Shown in pieces: positions 1 through 10,943 of a stretch of 64,000 bases of DNA; the first letter of the stretch is position 1; every line of letters begins with the position of its first letter. The stretch is from Bathynomus jamesi. Taxonomy: Eukaryota > Arthropoda > Malacostraca > Isopoda > Cirolanidae. Under the pieces are notes generated by a model. It was not told the origin of the DNA, searched no databases, and was given only the letters and a program-made list of their open reading frames with translations. Both the position numbers and the translations under genes were made by a program. Location of the stretch: positions 330,001 to 394,000 of the forward strand of contig JAJOZX010001870.1 in the NCBI GenBank assembly GCA_023014485.1. The letters are read 5' to 3'.

Positions 1-1047
1 GAAGTACGCAGCTCAGTACCACAAGGGACAGTACTGGCCCCACTCCTGTTCATTATCATGCTAACAGACATAGACAGCGGAGTAAACAGCAATAGTATAG
101 TAACATCCTTTGCAGACGATACAAAGATCAGCAGAAAAATCAGCGATGTACATGACGTGGAGGCCCTGCAGAGGGACACGAACAAAATATACAAATGGTC
201 AGAAGACAACAACATGTCATTCAACGCCGAGAAATTTCAGCTCTTGAGATATGGTAGAAAAGAAGAACTTAAACAGACTGCATATTATGCTCCAGATAGA
301 CAGGAAATTCAGAGAAGCATGAAAGCGATTGATCTCGGGATAATAATGACAGATGATGCGAAATTCGAAGCACAAAATCAGATAGCGATAAATAAAGCAA
401 AAAGAGTCGCCGGACAGGTTCTAAGAACGTTCAAGAGAAGGGACAGGACAGTAATGATTCCCCTGCTAAAAACACTGATTATACCAAAACTTGAATACTG
501 CTCAGTTTTGACGTCCCCATATAAAAAGGAAGAAACTAATAAACTAGAAGAAACGCAAAAGCATTTCACAGCCAAGATTGATGGCTACAAAGAACTCAAC
601 TACTGGGAAAGACTACGTAAACTAAATCTGTACTCACTGGAAAGAAGAAGAGAGAGGTACATCATAATCTACATATGGAAAATGATCGAAAAACTGGTAC
701 CAAACCTAAAACTAAACCCAATTACCATTCAAACAACACTGGAAAATAGGAAAGGCAGAATGTGTAGTGTTCCCAAATTAAAAGCACGACAAGGGACCTC
801 CTCAACCCTGAAGGAAAATAGCTTGGTTGTCAGGGGGCCAAGACTTTTCAACCAGCTTCCTAAGGACCTCAGAAACGTAACGGGGGTCAAAGTTGAAGTC
901 TTCAAGAAAAGACTGGATGCCTGGCTCAGGACAGTACCAGATGAGCCGGGCGTGCCTGGCTATGTACGGTGGAGAGCGCAAGAAAGTAACTCGCTCCTCC
1001 ACCAGGCCAGACCTAGAGGCGGGGCCACCAGCTTGACCTCCGTGTGA
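1..1047 (+). pseudogene. LINE reverse transcriptase, C-terminal part (copy 1)
   Basis: This is the 3' part of a non-LTR retrotransposon ORF2. The frame is open from the first base of the window, so the true start lies outside. It begins just before the RT motif SSVPQGTVLAPLLF, continues through the catalytic SFADDTK box and the thumb, and ends with the typical LINE tail (GPRLFNQLPKDLRN, then FKKRLDAWL) before the stop at 1045-1047. The enzyme would copy its own mRNA into DNA at the nicked target. The family looks CR1/Jockey-like. The reading frame is intact, but the element is cut by the window edge. The same family occurs three more times here (1091-3320, 38030-42505 and 44960-64000). Confidence 0.85.
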
Positions 1048-1795
1048 AGAGAGACCAACACACGAAACAACATAAGGTTCATAAGGTATACCTTACCAGT
1101 TTTTCGATCATTTTCCATATGTAGATTATGATGTACCTCTCTCTTCTTCTTTCCAGTGAGTACAGATTTAGTTTACGTAGTCTTTCCCAGTAGTTGAGTT
1201 CTTTGCAGTCATCAATCTTGGCTGTGAAATGCTTTTGCGTTTCTTCTAGTTTATTAGTTTCTTCCTTTTTATATGGGGACGTCAAAACTGAGCAGTATTC
1301 AAGTTTTGGTATAATCAGTGTTTTTAGCAGGGGAATCATTACTGTCCTGTCCCTTCTCTTGAACGTTCTTAGAACCTGTCCGGCGACTCTTTTTGCTTTA
1401 TTTATCGCTATCTGATTTTGTGCTTCGAATTTCGCATCATCTGTCATTATTATCCCGAGATCAATCGCTTTCATGCTTCTCTGAATTTCCTGTCTATCTG
1501 GAGCATAATATGCAGTCTGTTTAAGTTCTTCTTTTCTATCATATCTCAAGAGCTGAAATTTCTCGGCGTTGAATGACATGTTGTTGTCTTCTGACCATTT
1601 GTATATTTTGTTCGTGTCCCTCTGCAGGGCCTCCACGTCATGTACATCGCTGATTTTTCTGCTGATCTTTGTATCGTCTGCAAAGGATGTTACTATACTA
1701 TTACTGTTTACTCCGCTGTCTATGTCTGTTAGCATGATAATGAACAGGAGTGGGGCCAGTACTGTCCCTTGTGGTACTGAGCTGCGTACTTCCGA
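1..1795. repeat. Inverted repeat formed by LINE copies 1 and 2
   Basis: Bases 1 to about 710 match the reverse complement of about 1093-1795 almost exactly. The spacer holds only the 3' end of copy 1. Classical twin priming gives non-overlapping inverted halves, so this overlap is better explained by two insertions, by template switching, or by a fold-back assembly artefact. Confidence 0.8.
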
Positions 1796-3320
1796 TTCTG
1801 ATGATGATATACCTTGAATTTTGACGACCTGCAGACGATCACTAAGGAAGTTGTAGATCCATTTTCCCACTTTGCCTGTTATTCCCATGTCTTTAATTTT
1901 ATGGCCTATTATACCATGGTCACATTTATCGAAAGCTTTAGCAAAATCTGTGTATATAACATCGTAGTTGTCATTGCCTTCCAATGCATCTAGGATATTG
2001 TTGTAGTGCTCTCTTAGTTGTGATAGGCATGATCTACCTGATCGGAATCCATGCTGATTTTCGTTGAATCTTTCCCGTGTCTCCAGGAAATCATAAATTT
2101 TCTCTCTAACTATTCTTTCAAATACTTTGGTGAGGTGGGACGTCAATGACACTGGTCTATAGTTCTTTGCTTGAGATCTGTCCCCTCCTTTATATATAGG
2201 GACAATGTTTGCTCTTTTCAAGATGCTCGGTATTTCCCCAGTGTCTAGGGATCTTCTCCATATCCAGTATAAAGGTGTAGCTATTTCATTTTTACAGTTT
2301 TTAATCAATAATGCGTTCCAATTGTCCGGACCTGCAGCTGAATGTAGTTTCATTTGTTCTATAGCTCTCGCTACATCTTCTGGTGTAAACTCAAAGTCTG
2401 TTATATACTCTCCTTGCAATTCCTCTTCAAAGAATGCATTTATGTCAGGTATCGCTTTGTCACTTTTTGGGGTACTGAAAACTGATTCATATTGAGCTCT
2501 CAATGTATCAGATATTTCTTTTGGATCGTCGGTTAGTTCATTATTTCCCGTCCTTAAGGGCCCAATAGCGGCGCGCGTTTTTGTTTTCCTTTTTGCATAG
2601 CTATAGAAGTATTTTGGATTTTCCTTTATTGCTTCTACCGCCTTTTCCTCTTCCCTCTCTGTATGGTCCTTAATCAGGGCTTGTATTTCCCTATCGATAC
2701 CCTCCAGTTTTTCTTTTATTATTTTCCTGCCATTATCTCCGCAGTTTCCTAACTTCGCCTCCACTCTCTTTCTTTTGCGGAATAGTCTTCTCTTTTGCCT
2801 TTCTAGCCAGCTCCTCTTTCCTTTTGGCTGTGATTTCGGAGCATATTTTTCTAAAATTCTCAGCGTTTTTTCCTCCAAAGTTGTTAGCATTTCTTCCGTT
2901 GTTTTATTCTCGAAAATTGTTCTCCATTCTATTTGGGCCATGTGCGATCTGATTGCTTCCCAATTTATAGTCTTCGAGTTTAAGTTAAAGGCCCCGAATT
3001 TACTTCTTTCCACAATATGTGTATTGTCTTCTAATGCTGCCATCATATTTGTTATCTCGATTAAGTTGTGGTCTGAGATAATGGTTGTGGTTATTTTTAT
3101 ATCAGCAATCAAGTTCGTGTTATTCGTGAATACCAGATCCAGGCAGTTATTTTTTCTGGTATTTTCTGTTATCTCCTGTGTCAGCATAAACTCGTTTGTG
3201 AGAGCCATCAACATTTTTGCTTGTTCCTGATCTTCTCTTGTGCCCCCCTTGTCCTGGTGAATATATATATTCCTATTCACCTTTTTGTATTTTATAAATG
3301 GGAAGTTAAATGGGAAGTAT
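1079..3320 (-). pseudogene. LINE endonuclease end plus complete RT domain (copy 2)
   Basis: This is one open frame of more than 730 codons on the minus strand. It starts inside the AP-type endonuclease, just after where GDFN should be. It keeps the ISDHN motif of that nuclease, then the RT motifs TDFAKAFDKCDH, SSVPQGTVLAPLLF and SFADDTK. The copy is truncated at its 5' end at about 3320 and at its 3' end after MIEKLV, where it meets copy 1 tail to tail. The missing 5' end is the usual result of incomplete reverse transcription. The intact frame and near identity to copy 1 (a few residue changes, for example Gly/Asp after LLRY) suggest recent activity of the family. It cannot be autonomous as it stands. 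Confidence 0.85.
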
Positions 3321-3332
3321 ATTATATATATA

Positions 3333-4700
3333 CCGGGTGTTTCAAAAGTCCCTCACTAATTTGATTTTCAATTTTCTTTGCAGCTAATCGACCAACGACG
3401 TTCGTCTTGTGGTAAACTCTTACTCAGTAGTTGAGAATTTTTTTGAGTCTACATTTGAAGTTTTGCTCCGTTTTCTTCTGCTACCATGCTGACTCTAGAG
3501 CAGAGGTGTAAAATCGCTGCATGGCAGCAGGTTTTTCAATCTGTGGTCGAAGTGCAGCGACGATTCCGGGCAGTCTACGGACAGCATTATGCACCAGATA
3601 GGAACACCATCGTCGCCACCCACCGGAAGTTTATGGAGACCGGATCCGTAAAGGACAAACCACGATCAGGAAGACCTCGAAGTGGGCGGAGTGAGGAGAA
3701 TGTCGAAACTGTCCGTGAGGCGTTTACTCAGAGTCAAGGAAAGTCCATTCGGCGAGCTGCTGCGGAACTGAACATCAGCGCGACATCTATCCAACGGATT
3801 TTGCGGCGTGGTCTCAAGCTGTATCCGTACAAGATCCAGGTGATTCAGAAGCTGGAACCTCAAGACTACGATTGCCGGGTGGAGATGTGTGAGACACTGC
3901 TGCATCACTACGAAAGAGACCCATCGATCCTGGAGCACATGTGGTTCAGCGACGAAGCTCTCTTCCACCTTTCTGGTCGCGTCAATCGGCACAACACCCG
4001 CATCTGGGGAACTCACAATCCTGCGGAGATCCGTGAACATGAAAGGGACACGCCGAGATTGGTCGTCTGGTGTGCCATCTCCTCAGCTGGGCTGATTGGT
4101 CCGTTCTTCTTCCGGGATCAAGATGGAAATTCCGTGAACGTCAACGGAGACAATTACCTTCGTATGCTTCAGGAGTTCTGCATCCCCCAACTGTCAGCTG
4201 TAGCTGACATGCAAGAAGTCATTTTCCAGCAAGACGGTGCCCCTGCTCATTACTCGCGTGAGGTTCGCTCATTTCTGAATAAGCAGTTCCCGGATCGGTG
4301 GATTGGTCGCCGTGGTCCCATCGAATGGGCTGCTCGCTCGCCTGATCTTACCCCATGCGACTTCTTTTTGTGGGGCTACATTAAAAGCAAAGTGTACGCC
4401 ACCAAGCCGCGAGTCCTCCCCACACTAGAAGAACGGATCAGGAATGCGTGTGCTTCTGTTACTCCCGAAATGTTGTCCAATGTCGGCCAAGAATGCGTAA
4501 AACGGTGGCTCGCTTGTTTCGAAAAAGACGGTGCCCACGTTGAGGTGTACCAGTGACTTTCCAGTAGACTTATGAAGCCAAGTTTGATGCCACCAAAATT
4601 CTCATGAATCGTAGACTCAGCAACCAAATTGTCATTTGGTTCCTCTTGTAATTGCTATTTTAGTAAAATTTTAAAAATAATGAGGGACTTTTGAAACACC

Positions 4701-4703
<3 letters not shown>
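3333..4703 (+). mobile_element. Complete DD41D mariner-like transposon
   Basis: The element has terminal inverted repeats of 23 bp at 3333-3355 and 4681-4703 (CMGGGTGTTTCAAAAGTCC core, one mismatch). It is flanked on both sides by TA (3331-3332 and 4704-4705), the target duplication expected for Tc1/mariner. The single intact ORF at 3486-4556 fills most of it. Length (1371 bp), ends and coding capacity are all what an active element needs. Confidence 0.93.
3486..4556 (+). CDS. Mariner-type transposase, DD41D
   Basis: This 356-residue protein would cut and paste the surrounding transposon. The N-terminal half (residues 1-120) has two helix-turn-helix regions for binding the inverted repeats, separated by a GRPR AT-hook-like stretch near residue 62. 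The catalytic triad is visible: D156 in MWFSDEALF, D250 in FQQDGAPAH and D292 in SPDLTPCDFF. Exactly 41 residues separate the last two Asp, hence DD41D rather than the DD34D of classical mariner. The ATG lies 153 bp inside the left repeat and the stop 147 bp before the right end. No frameshift or stop is seen. It could act in trans on related defective copies, although the two others in this window have different end sequences. Confidence 0.92.
   Translation: MLTLEQRCKIAAWQQVFQSVVEVQRRFRAVYGQHYAPDRNTIVATHRKFMETGSVKDKPRSGRPRSGRSEENVETVREAFTQSQGKSIRRAAAELNISATSIQRILRRGLKLYPYKIQVIQKLEPQDYDCRVEMCETLLHHYERDPSILEHMWFSDEALFHLSGRVNRHNTRIWGTHNPAEIREHERDTPRLVVWCAISSAGLIGPFFFRDQDGNSVNVNGDNYLRMLQEFCIPQLSAVADMQEVIFQQDGAPAHYSREVRSFLNKQFPDRWIGRRGPIEWAARSPDLTPCDFFLWGYIKSKVYATKPRVLPTLEERIRNACASVTPEMLSNVGQECVKRWLACFEKDGAHVEVYQ

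Positions 4704-4740
<37 letters not shown>
4704..4740. repeat. (TA)n microsatellite
   Basis: A perfect TA tract lies between the mariner end and the LTR-like sequence. It includes the 3' TA target duplication of the mariner. Confidence 0.95.
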
Positions 4741-4743
<3 letters not shown>

Positions 4744-5307
4744 AGTAATGCTTAGTTAAGAATATTAATTTCTGTTTTGTTTAATTAAGATAATGTTTAA
4801 TGTAAATCATTTACTAATAATTATGAAATTACGAAAAAGTATGTTTGTTAGATTTAAATTGTTTAAAATGGTTAGAGTTGGCAGTCCTGAATAGGGGCCG
4901 AAAAAGAGTGGACTACCCATAAGGGAGTCAGTCTTGAGGCAGGCGCGTTACGCGTAAGTTGACGAAATGTAACGTAAAATTAATTAATTGTGTGTTCCTC
5001 TCCGACGTAAATTATTATAATAGAAATTTCATACTCGCATACCCCTAACTTAACTAAACCATTTTCGGAATCAATAAAACGTTCACAAGTGTTAAAATAG
5101 AGTATTAATAACCCCTCCCCCCTTCCCCCTTTGTTTTGTAACGGTTTTCAGTCTCGGCGTAGCTACCATGATATTTATAAAATGCAGTGAAAAAGAGAGT
5201 AGAGAAACAAAGTGATAAATGAAAGAAAGAGCCGATAGAGAATAAATAGAGAGCAGAAAGTAGAGTAAATAATGAGAAGAAAGTAAATAATAAGGGTGTA
5301 CACAACA
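4741..5307 (+). mobile_element. Possible LTR of an LTR retrotransposon (relic)
   Basis: The block begins TGTAGTAATG and ends CACAACA, the TG..CA borders of an LTR. An AATAAA polyadenylation-like signal lies near 5072. Two bases after the end comes TGGTGGCGAGCGGTGG (5310-5325), which starts with TGG as a tRNA primer-binding site does. No gag or pol frame follows and no second LTR is seen in the window, so this is either a 5' end remnant or a chance resemblance. Confidence 0.4.
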
Positions 5308-5309
5308 TC

Positions 5310-5325
5310 TGGTGGCGAGCGGTGG
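5310..5325 (+). other. Candidate tRNA primer-binding site
   Basis: TGGTGGCGAGCGGTGG directly follows the candidate LTR. The leading TGG would pair with the CCA end of a tRNA. Which tRNA is not determined. Confidence 0.3.
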
Positions 5326-5935
5326 TCTTACATCATATTTTGTGAGGCTTACCCACGTGACTTAGTATTTTGATTAAAATTCTTCAAACCCGGTATATTA
5401 GCCAATAGCGTTAATGAATATTTTATTTCGATTATTAAAATATCTAAATGCAAAGTTTATCCCGTTTGCAGGCAAATTTCGATTTTCATTCCTTAAAAAT
5501 TCATCGTGAATGAAATTTCAAAATGGCGCGTCGCGTTCGACATCCTTATAGCGTCCTTTACAAACTTCGCCCCTAAAAATTTAATTTTTTTTCCTTTCTT
5601 TTCGTGGGAGTTCGTTGATTCTGAAATGTTCGTTTGTTCCATTTATATCGTACGGTTTCGTTGCTTTTCGTAGTCTAGTGACTCAAAAACTTATTTTAGT
5701 CGTTAGAGTCGGTAGAAAAACTTGTCCGACTCAATATTGCGAGTCATTATTACGTTAAATTTCGTTAATTCGGTCGGAGAGGACATAGTTTTGAAAATTA
5801 TCGTGCTGCCTGAGGACTCAATTTTTCTTTTTTTCATCTCTTCCACTGTGATGCCTGTTTCAGCTTACCTTTTAAGAATAATGATTAATAAATAAATTTT
5901 ACTGGATTTGTACGTAAGTCAAGTATGTTAGTTTA

Positions 5936-6000
5936 AATACAAAAATCCCCCTTCATGGTCTGTTATGAGACAAACAAACAAACTTTCGAGTACTTTTTAT
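5936..6000 (-). repeat. Dispersed repeat, matches 32475-32540
   Basis: The reverse complement of this stretch (AAAAAGTACTC, then GTTTGTCTCAT, then CCATGAAGGGG) matches 32475-32540 with a few differences. The family is not recognised. Confidence 0.6.
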
Positions 6001-6536
6001 TCCACCACGTTCCACCAGACAAGATAAATGAAACCTTAAAATAAATATCTGGAAAAAGGTTTAACAGGCCTAACGAGAGTATGCATCGACCTCAAACCAT
6101 ACAACGACTTATATTATAATCCAATTCCACATACCTCTTCAAGTGTAATTTCATTTTCATATATTAACAAATTGCGAACATCACAAAATAGAAACTCAGA
6201 CTAAACACGTTTTAAATCAAAAACAATTTCTTTGTTTAATATTTGTATTATATGAAGTTAAATAAAAAATTAAATAAAATTAAAATAAAACATTTTATTT
6301 TCAATTATAGGGGTAACTTTTGCTTTTCCTAATTAAAATTCATTTATTCTACGCTAATATGAAATGAAGTGAAATGAAATGTTTTAAAAATGTTTATTGG
6401 CAGACTATAGTGACAGTCCATATGATAAAAACTATTAAGATATATTATGCAAGTAGACTAAAATATATGCGTTTAGCTGGCAGACCTAGTATTATTTACC
6501 TTCACTTACCATCTTAAACATTATTTGTCCATCGTA

Positions 6537-6539
<3 letters not shown>

Positions 6540-6588
<49 letters not shown>

Positions 6589-6663
6589 AATTTCACATTA
6601 AGCACGTGAAATGAATGAAAGATGCAGATGTGCGTATATATATATATATATATATATATAATA

Positions 6664-6712
<49 letters not shown>

Positions 6713-7055
6713 CCGTAAATATATACTGTATATTTGATAAGTTTACTGATTCAATGTACAATAGTTGCATATTTCTTTCTTAAGTACGTTAATCATAATT
6801 GGTAACTTAGTTGACAATCCTGCCAGATTTTCCAAGCTAATTAATAATAAACATTTTTAAACGTATGTAATTTTTCTAGTGATTTAACTATAACGAGAAA
6901 TATTTATTATTATTATTATTATTATTGTTACCGATTATTGAATATAAATTACACAAGCCTGCGAGCGAGACCTTTGAAGGAGATATTTTCTTAATATATA
7001 TATATATATATGATGAATTTCACAATTAAGCACGTGAAACGAGTGAATGTTGCAA

Positions 7056-7107
<52 letters not shown>

Positions 7108-7122
7108 CGAGACTCATATTGA

Positions 7123-7160
<38 letters not shown>
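6540..7160. repeat. (TA)n and (TG)n microsatellites
   Basis: Long TA tracts lie at about 6540-6585, 6637-6680, 7061-7108 and 7125-7157, and a TG tract at 6680-6704. They are interspersed with short unique sequence. Confidence 0.9.
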
Positions 7161-7161
<1 letters not shown>

Positions 7162-7520
7162 TGAATCGGTAAAACTTATATATATATATGATGAATTTCA
7201 CAATTAAGCACGTGAAACGAGTGAATGTTGCAAATATATTATATATATACACATTGAATCGGTAAAACTTATCAAATATACAGTATTTGCATAATTCTTT
7301 GCTAAGTACGTTAATTATAATAGGCAACTCAGTTCACAATCTTGCCAGATTTTCCAGGCTAATTAATAATAATCAATTTTAAACGTACTTAATTTTTTCT
7401 AGTAATTTAACTGTAACGAGAAATACTTAATTATTATTGTTACCAACTATTGGCTATAAACTACACAAGACTGCGAATAAGAAATTTGTAAGAGATGTTT
7501 TCTTACTATTAGTTGATTTA
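6583..7520. repeat. Diverged duplication with repeated GATGAATTTCACA unit
   Basis: The unit GATGAATTTCACA followed by AAGCACGTGAAA occurs at about 6583, 7010 and 7190. The block from about 6760 to 6995 (AAGTACGTTAAT, then CTTGCCAGATTTTCC-like sequence) recurs at about 7300-7510 at roughly 80% identity by eye. The short CATTGAATCGGTAAA segment is inverted between the two copies. The origin is unknown. Confidence 0.6.
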
Positions 7521-8798
7521 TATAAATAAATTACTCTGATTTCAAACAACGTATCCATTTTTCTATCACGTAAGGATTTTCTGCAAACTGGAAGGGAAAA
7601 GCAGCTACATAAATAAATATTATTTATTTCAATTTACATTAGGTACCTATTTATTTTTGTTATGCTGATTACAAATACAAACAACTTTAAAAAGAAAGAA
7701 TGCTATTAAAGTCAACTACATATCCGTCTTTATTTAGCCTGAGTTTTCTTGTGGGTCTATGTGCTGATCCTTTTCCATTTATGTAATAATTCTGGAGTTC
7801 CCCGTTTCAACATCCACCTACTGTAGTTAATTCATTATTTTTGGCGTACACCTAATTAATATTCTTTCAGTTATAATACGATATCCATTATACGATGAAA
7901 TTTAAAAAAAAAAATTTATACTGCATTTTATAAGAGTGTTACACTAAATGTTGCAAAAGTCGTTTTCTACACACATTTACAATACAGAAAACGGAATTTT
8001 GGTTTAGTGAGAGGGATAGCCGCAAATTAAATATATTTGTTTAGGATTATTCTATAAATTTAAAACATTATTTGTAAGCAATTAGCTTCATTGATTAATG
8101 TTATTTCTTAACAATAGTTTACTAATCCACATTTTCAGCAACTTCCCGGAATTATACAAACCGGCAAGGATTGCGAAATTTCCATAACGTTATATTACAT
8201 TATAATACGCTATAATACCTTTAAAAACGTCTGGAATATGAGTTGCTGGATATACATATTTGTGTATTGAAAGAAGCTCCCTTAATTTTATCGTTGCAAA
8301 GATACTTGACTGCATATATAAAAAGCATTCTTTTTTCTCATAATTGAAATTATGGCGAAATATGGAAACTATCTGTGTATTGCAAAACAGTGAGATGAAA
8401 CTATTTAAGCCCAGACTCTAATCGAAATCATCACTCTTCATGCAATCTTCACAGCAGAAAGTTTGTTAACACTTCACTTCCATTACCAGTTTGTGAGTAT
8501 TTTTAAACTTTTTTAGCATGTTAACTGATAATTAATCATTATTTTTCAGGATAGGCTTTGAGTAAAATCCATTCTAGATGTTCGACTCCTTTCTTGTTCA
8601 TGAATAATGAATACAATACATTGTATACATTTGGTTGGTAATAAATGGGTACCCCTGGCTAGACTAGTTATTAATACAGCGAGATGCTGGTGGGCGTGGT
8701 TAATATTCCACGTTGAACTGTGGATATAAGATTGAGGGACAAGCTTAACCTTCGTCAGAATGAACAATTCGACTGGTAGCTAAACCAGGAGTAATCAA

Positions 8799-8801
<3 letters not shown>

Positions 8802-8842
<41 letters not shown>
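8802..8842. repeat. (TA)n microsatellite at the hAT insertion site
   Basis: The TA tract abuts the left end of the hAT element. The same tract resumes at 10148. Confidence 0.95.
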
Positions 8843-8845
<3 letters not shown>

Positions 8846-10147
8846 TGATGTAGCGGATGTCATTTTTTTCACATCCGCGGATGCGGATGCGGATGAGGAT
8901 GTTTGATTTCAACATCCTCGGATGCGGATGCGGATGCGGATGTCTACATTTTCGTTATTTTTTAGGATATATTCGAGATTTGTTGTGTTTAACGTATATA
9001 ATAAGTTATTATATAGAGAGAGCTGTAGCTATAATGTAGTATAATTGATTAATTGTACAATAATTGCTGTACTTTTCTCTGAACATATAAAATAATATCA
9101 AGCATCTAACTAATATAGAAATCAATTAGTGAATTCGTCTGCAAATAAATTCGTTATATTTTGTTGAGTTTCAGCCACAATTAGAAACCATAATTGTGTT
9201 ACCAGGATGCGGGACGTGAACCCAACTCAAATGCACCCCCACCGACCTCTTTCCCCAACCTCCACCCTTATAGAAAGAGATCTTTAATTAGCTTGATAAC
9301 TATTTATATTAAGTTTAAAGTTTTATTAGGCATATTTATAAATGAGTAATTAAAATAAAGTAAACTAAGATGTTCATCGTTTAATGTTCAAACTTAATTA
9401 TAGGAAGGCTATGCTTAAGGAACATTAATTTTTCTGCCTTTTCTGCTGCCAGTCTGTTTCTCTTTTCATCATATTAATCCAGCACTGCTAAATAATCTCT
9501 CGCTTGGTACGTTTGTTGGAGGACAGGCTAAATGTTTCCTTGCAAGTTTACTCAAGTATGGATAGATATTCTGCGTATTTTTCCACCAACTAATAGGATT
9601 GTCACATGCAGCCAGACGTTTTTCTTGGTGATAGCTCTCGATCATTTTTACTACATCTTTTGACATCGCGTAGGTCTCGTCATTGCTGCTTGACTCAAGA
9701 AACCGAGAGACAGATTCTGTGATAGATTTGCTTGTTGAAGGTGTTGGTTCTGTCACTGAAACTTTTATTCTTTTGGTGGGTGGCGAAGCGACAGATTCAA
9801 GAGATTGAAGCTCTTCAACTGCTTTGCCAAGTGATGATTTAACTCGTTCTAATGTACTAGGTGAAAATAACTTAGCTTTGTAACGTGGATCTAAGTAGGT
9901 TGCAAGAGAGTAACTTCATACAAGAACAGCCTCTCGTCTTGTCGCTTGCATCACTTTTGCGCACAATGAACTAGTTCTATTAATATAGTAGAATTTGATA
10001 ATTTCCGCTTATTAATGACATTTTATCTCAACGGTCCACATCCGCACGACATCCGCAGTCCAAAGTGCGGATGCGGGTGCGGATGCGGATGCGAGAAAAT
10101 GTGCGGATGTTCCGCGGATGCGGATGCGGATGTGACCTACATCACTA
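8843..10147 (-). mobile_element. hAT transposon, internally deleted
   Basis: The ends are TAGTGATGTAG at 8843-8853 and its reverse complement at 10137-10147. Both subterminal regions carry arrays of GCGGATGC hexamers, about 8870-8942 on the left and 10063-10133 on the right, typical of hAT transposase binding sites. Only the C-terminal end of a transposase remains inside. The flanks are TA tracts, so an 8-bp target duplication cannot be told apart from the microsatellite. Confidence 0.85.
9469..9917 (-). pseudogene. hAT transposase C-terminal fragment (hATC dimerisation domain)
   Basis: The minus-strand frame carries ATYLDPRYKAKL (about 9880-9903) and, near its end, WWKNTQNIYPYLSKLARKHL and then PSERLFSSAG. 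These are the landmark motifs of the last third of ZBED/hAT transposases, and the Glu in PSER is a catalytic residue. The BED zinc finger and the first two acidic residues are missing, and a stop precedes ATYLDP. The fragment therefore cannot be active and depends on a full-length relative for mobility. Confidence 0.88.
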
Positions 10148-10875
10148 ATATATATATATATACTGTCGTTCGCTAAAGGATATCTATCCACAAATCTCGG
10201 TTTGTATTTAAGTCATTAGTTTAATTAGCACCTATTACTACAGAACCATGCCACGTCAAGATAGTCATTCACGATAATTCTATTTCATTTATCACGTGTC
10301 AAATTCATCACGATGAAAACTGATATATGATGCAGTTATCTACAAAATCTCGGCCATATATTTTGACTCATATTCTGATTATTACATAATACTTCAGTGA
10401 CATACTGCATAAAAGTTTTCAGTCTCTCTTCAGCAAACAGTCGCTCGGAGTTTAGAAACGGATTCATTTTAAAGAAATTAAAAACTTGCAATGTTTTAAC
10501 TCATCACTTTCAATGGTAATTTGCAATTATTTACAATAAGCCGACTTAATTTCGTGTCTAACGTTTTAAATAAGCTGCAGATATTTTCTACAGTTAAATT
10601 ATTACGTTGTCAACCTCCAGTGCCTTTGGTAGGTTTGCAAAAATAAAAACCTGATCAAACTGTTTGTTCGTGACAGTGTAATTTAAAGAATATTAGCTAA
10701 GAAGTTGCAAATTAACTGTATAACGCAATAAAATAAATTTTGTATCTTGAAATTACATAATATTCTGCATGATACTCCGCCATTTTTTAAAATCTATGCA
10801 TAGTATACACCCCACTTGATCAATCACTGGCGTGGTTAGAAACGAAGATAACTTCATAGGAACAATCCCTGAAAC

Positions 10876-10943
<68 letters not shown>

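Larger units (their letters stand above)
5326..8842. other. No gene seen; AT-rich with TA tracts and small repeats
   Basis: There are no credible coding frames. The stretch contains a dispersed repeat at 5936-6000, a duplicated block at 6583-7520, and TA/TG microsatellites. Translations such as IYIYIY are low-complexity artefacts. Confidence 0.7.

Noticed and set aside
1194..3230. Plus-strand frames opposite LINE copy 2
   Set aside because: They are shadows of the long minus-strand RT frame.
6543..7327. Open frames reading IYIYIYIY or similar
   Set aside because: They are translations of TA and TG microsatellites, with no protein-like composition. The same holds for 27162-28587, 30475-31615, 32139-32471 and 33401-33658.
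8857..10140. GCGGATGC arrays as coding repeats or CRISPR-like repeats
   Set aside because: They are direct hexamer arrays next to the hAT ends, without spacers, and fit transposase binding sites.
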